Below are positions 14,041 through 14,107 of a DNA stretch of 14,107 nucleotides, piece by piece; the first letter of the stretch is position 1; each line of letters begins with the position of its first letter. A program made the translations under genes and the position numbers. Below the pieces are notes generated by a model that worked only from the letters and a program-made list of their open reading frames with translations, made no database searches and was not told the DNA's origin. Source of the stretch: Pedobacter sp. UBA1951 (GTDB lineage: Bacteria; Bacteroidota; Bacteroidia; Sphingobacteriales; Sphingobacteriaceae); NCBI GenBank assembly GCA_002336465.1, contig DDEP01000024.1, positions 1 through 14,107 of the forward strand, read 5' to 3'.

Positions 14041-14107
14041 GTATGTAACAGCGGCTTGGCAAAAGTGGCGGTTTCGTTCTCCGCAGACACATTTGTGGTT
14101 AATCAAA
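14041..14107 (+). repeat. Right cassette-edge / attC-like element, cut by the window end
   Basis: Starting 11 bases after the methyltransferase stop, GTATGTAAC (14041-14049) mirrors the left edge sequence. It opens a GC-richer, hairpin-prone stretch with GCGG (14051-14054) against CCGC (14081-14084) and CACA-TT-TGTG (14088-14097). ATGTAAC fits the integron R'' consensus RYYYAAC except at one position. The CGCAGAC heptamer (14082-14088) also occurs in the left palindrome (11415-11421). The other half of any attC site would lie beyond the window. Confidence 0.4.

Noticed and set aside
13818..14090. A 90-codon reverse frame over the end of the methyltransferase gene
   Set aside because: It overlaps a well-supported coding tail (YLSP module) on the other strand and the edge repeat; its leucine-rich product looks like an antisense shadow.

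Overview
The window looks like chromosome of a Bacteroidota bacterium, most likely of the Sphingobacteriaceae (Pedobacter-like). The reasons are the AT-rich DNA, the weak Shine-Dalgarno signals, several promoter elements of the Bacteroidota type (TAnnTTTG near -7), and protein families typical of the group: a GLPGLI-like exported protein, a TolB-propeller/amidohydrolase fusion and an Atg22/UMF1 transporter. The taxonomic placement is inference from style and is not a database match.

Layout. Bases 1-252 are AT-rich and non-coding, with short repeats. A tight forward operon follows: small S4 RNA-binding protein, aroB (3-dehydroquinate synthase) and a sterol desaturase/fatty acid hydroxylase-type membrane oxygenase. 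It ends at a bidirectional hairpin terminator (about 2482-2513). Four reverse-strand genes come next: an exported GLPGLI-like protein, a solitary LutA-like CCG-domain Fe-S protein, a UMF1-type MFS transporter just upstream of lutA, and a RecQ helicase whose zinc cluster lies unusually far downstream. Divergent from recQ is a large secreted beta-propeller/amidohydrolase gene, closed by a strong hairpin terminator (11013-11056).

The accessory part starts after that terminator. It is a complete, compact type II restriction-modification locus in the order C-R-M: a small XRE controller, an HNH restriction endonuclease with a four-cysteine zinc site, and a C5-cytosine methyltransferase with a C-terminal tail of the kind seen in phage-type methylases. 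The likely logic is that the controller times endonuclease expression after methylation. Three copies of ACT-WW-AGTTA sit at the C and M start regions and are good candidates for the controller's operator.

The locus also has features of a mobile cassette. A 9-bp sequence at its left edge (GTTACATAC, 11284-11292) is exactly complementary to one at its right edge (GTATGTAAC, 14041-14049), as expected for the R' and R'' boxes of an integron-type (attC) cassette. A Bacteroidota-type promoter lies just outside the left edge, and a GC-richer, structured sequence begins at the right edge and runs out of the window. No integrase is visible. The cassette reading is the most interesting hypothesis here, but it needs comparative sequence to confirm.
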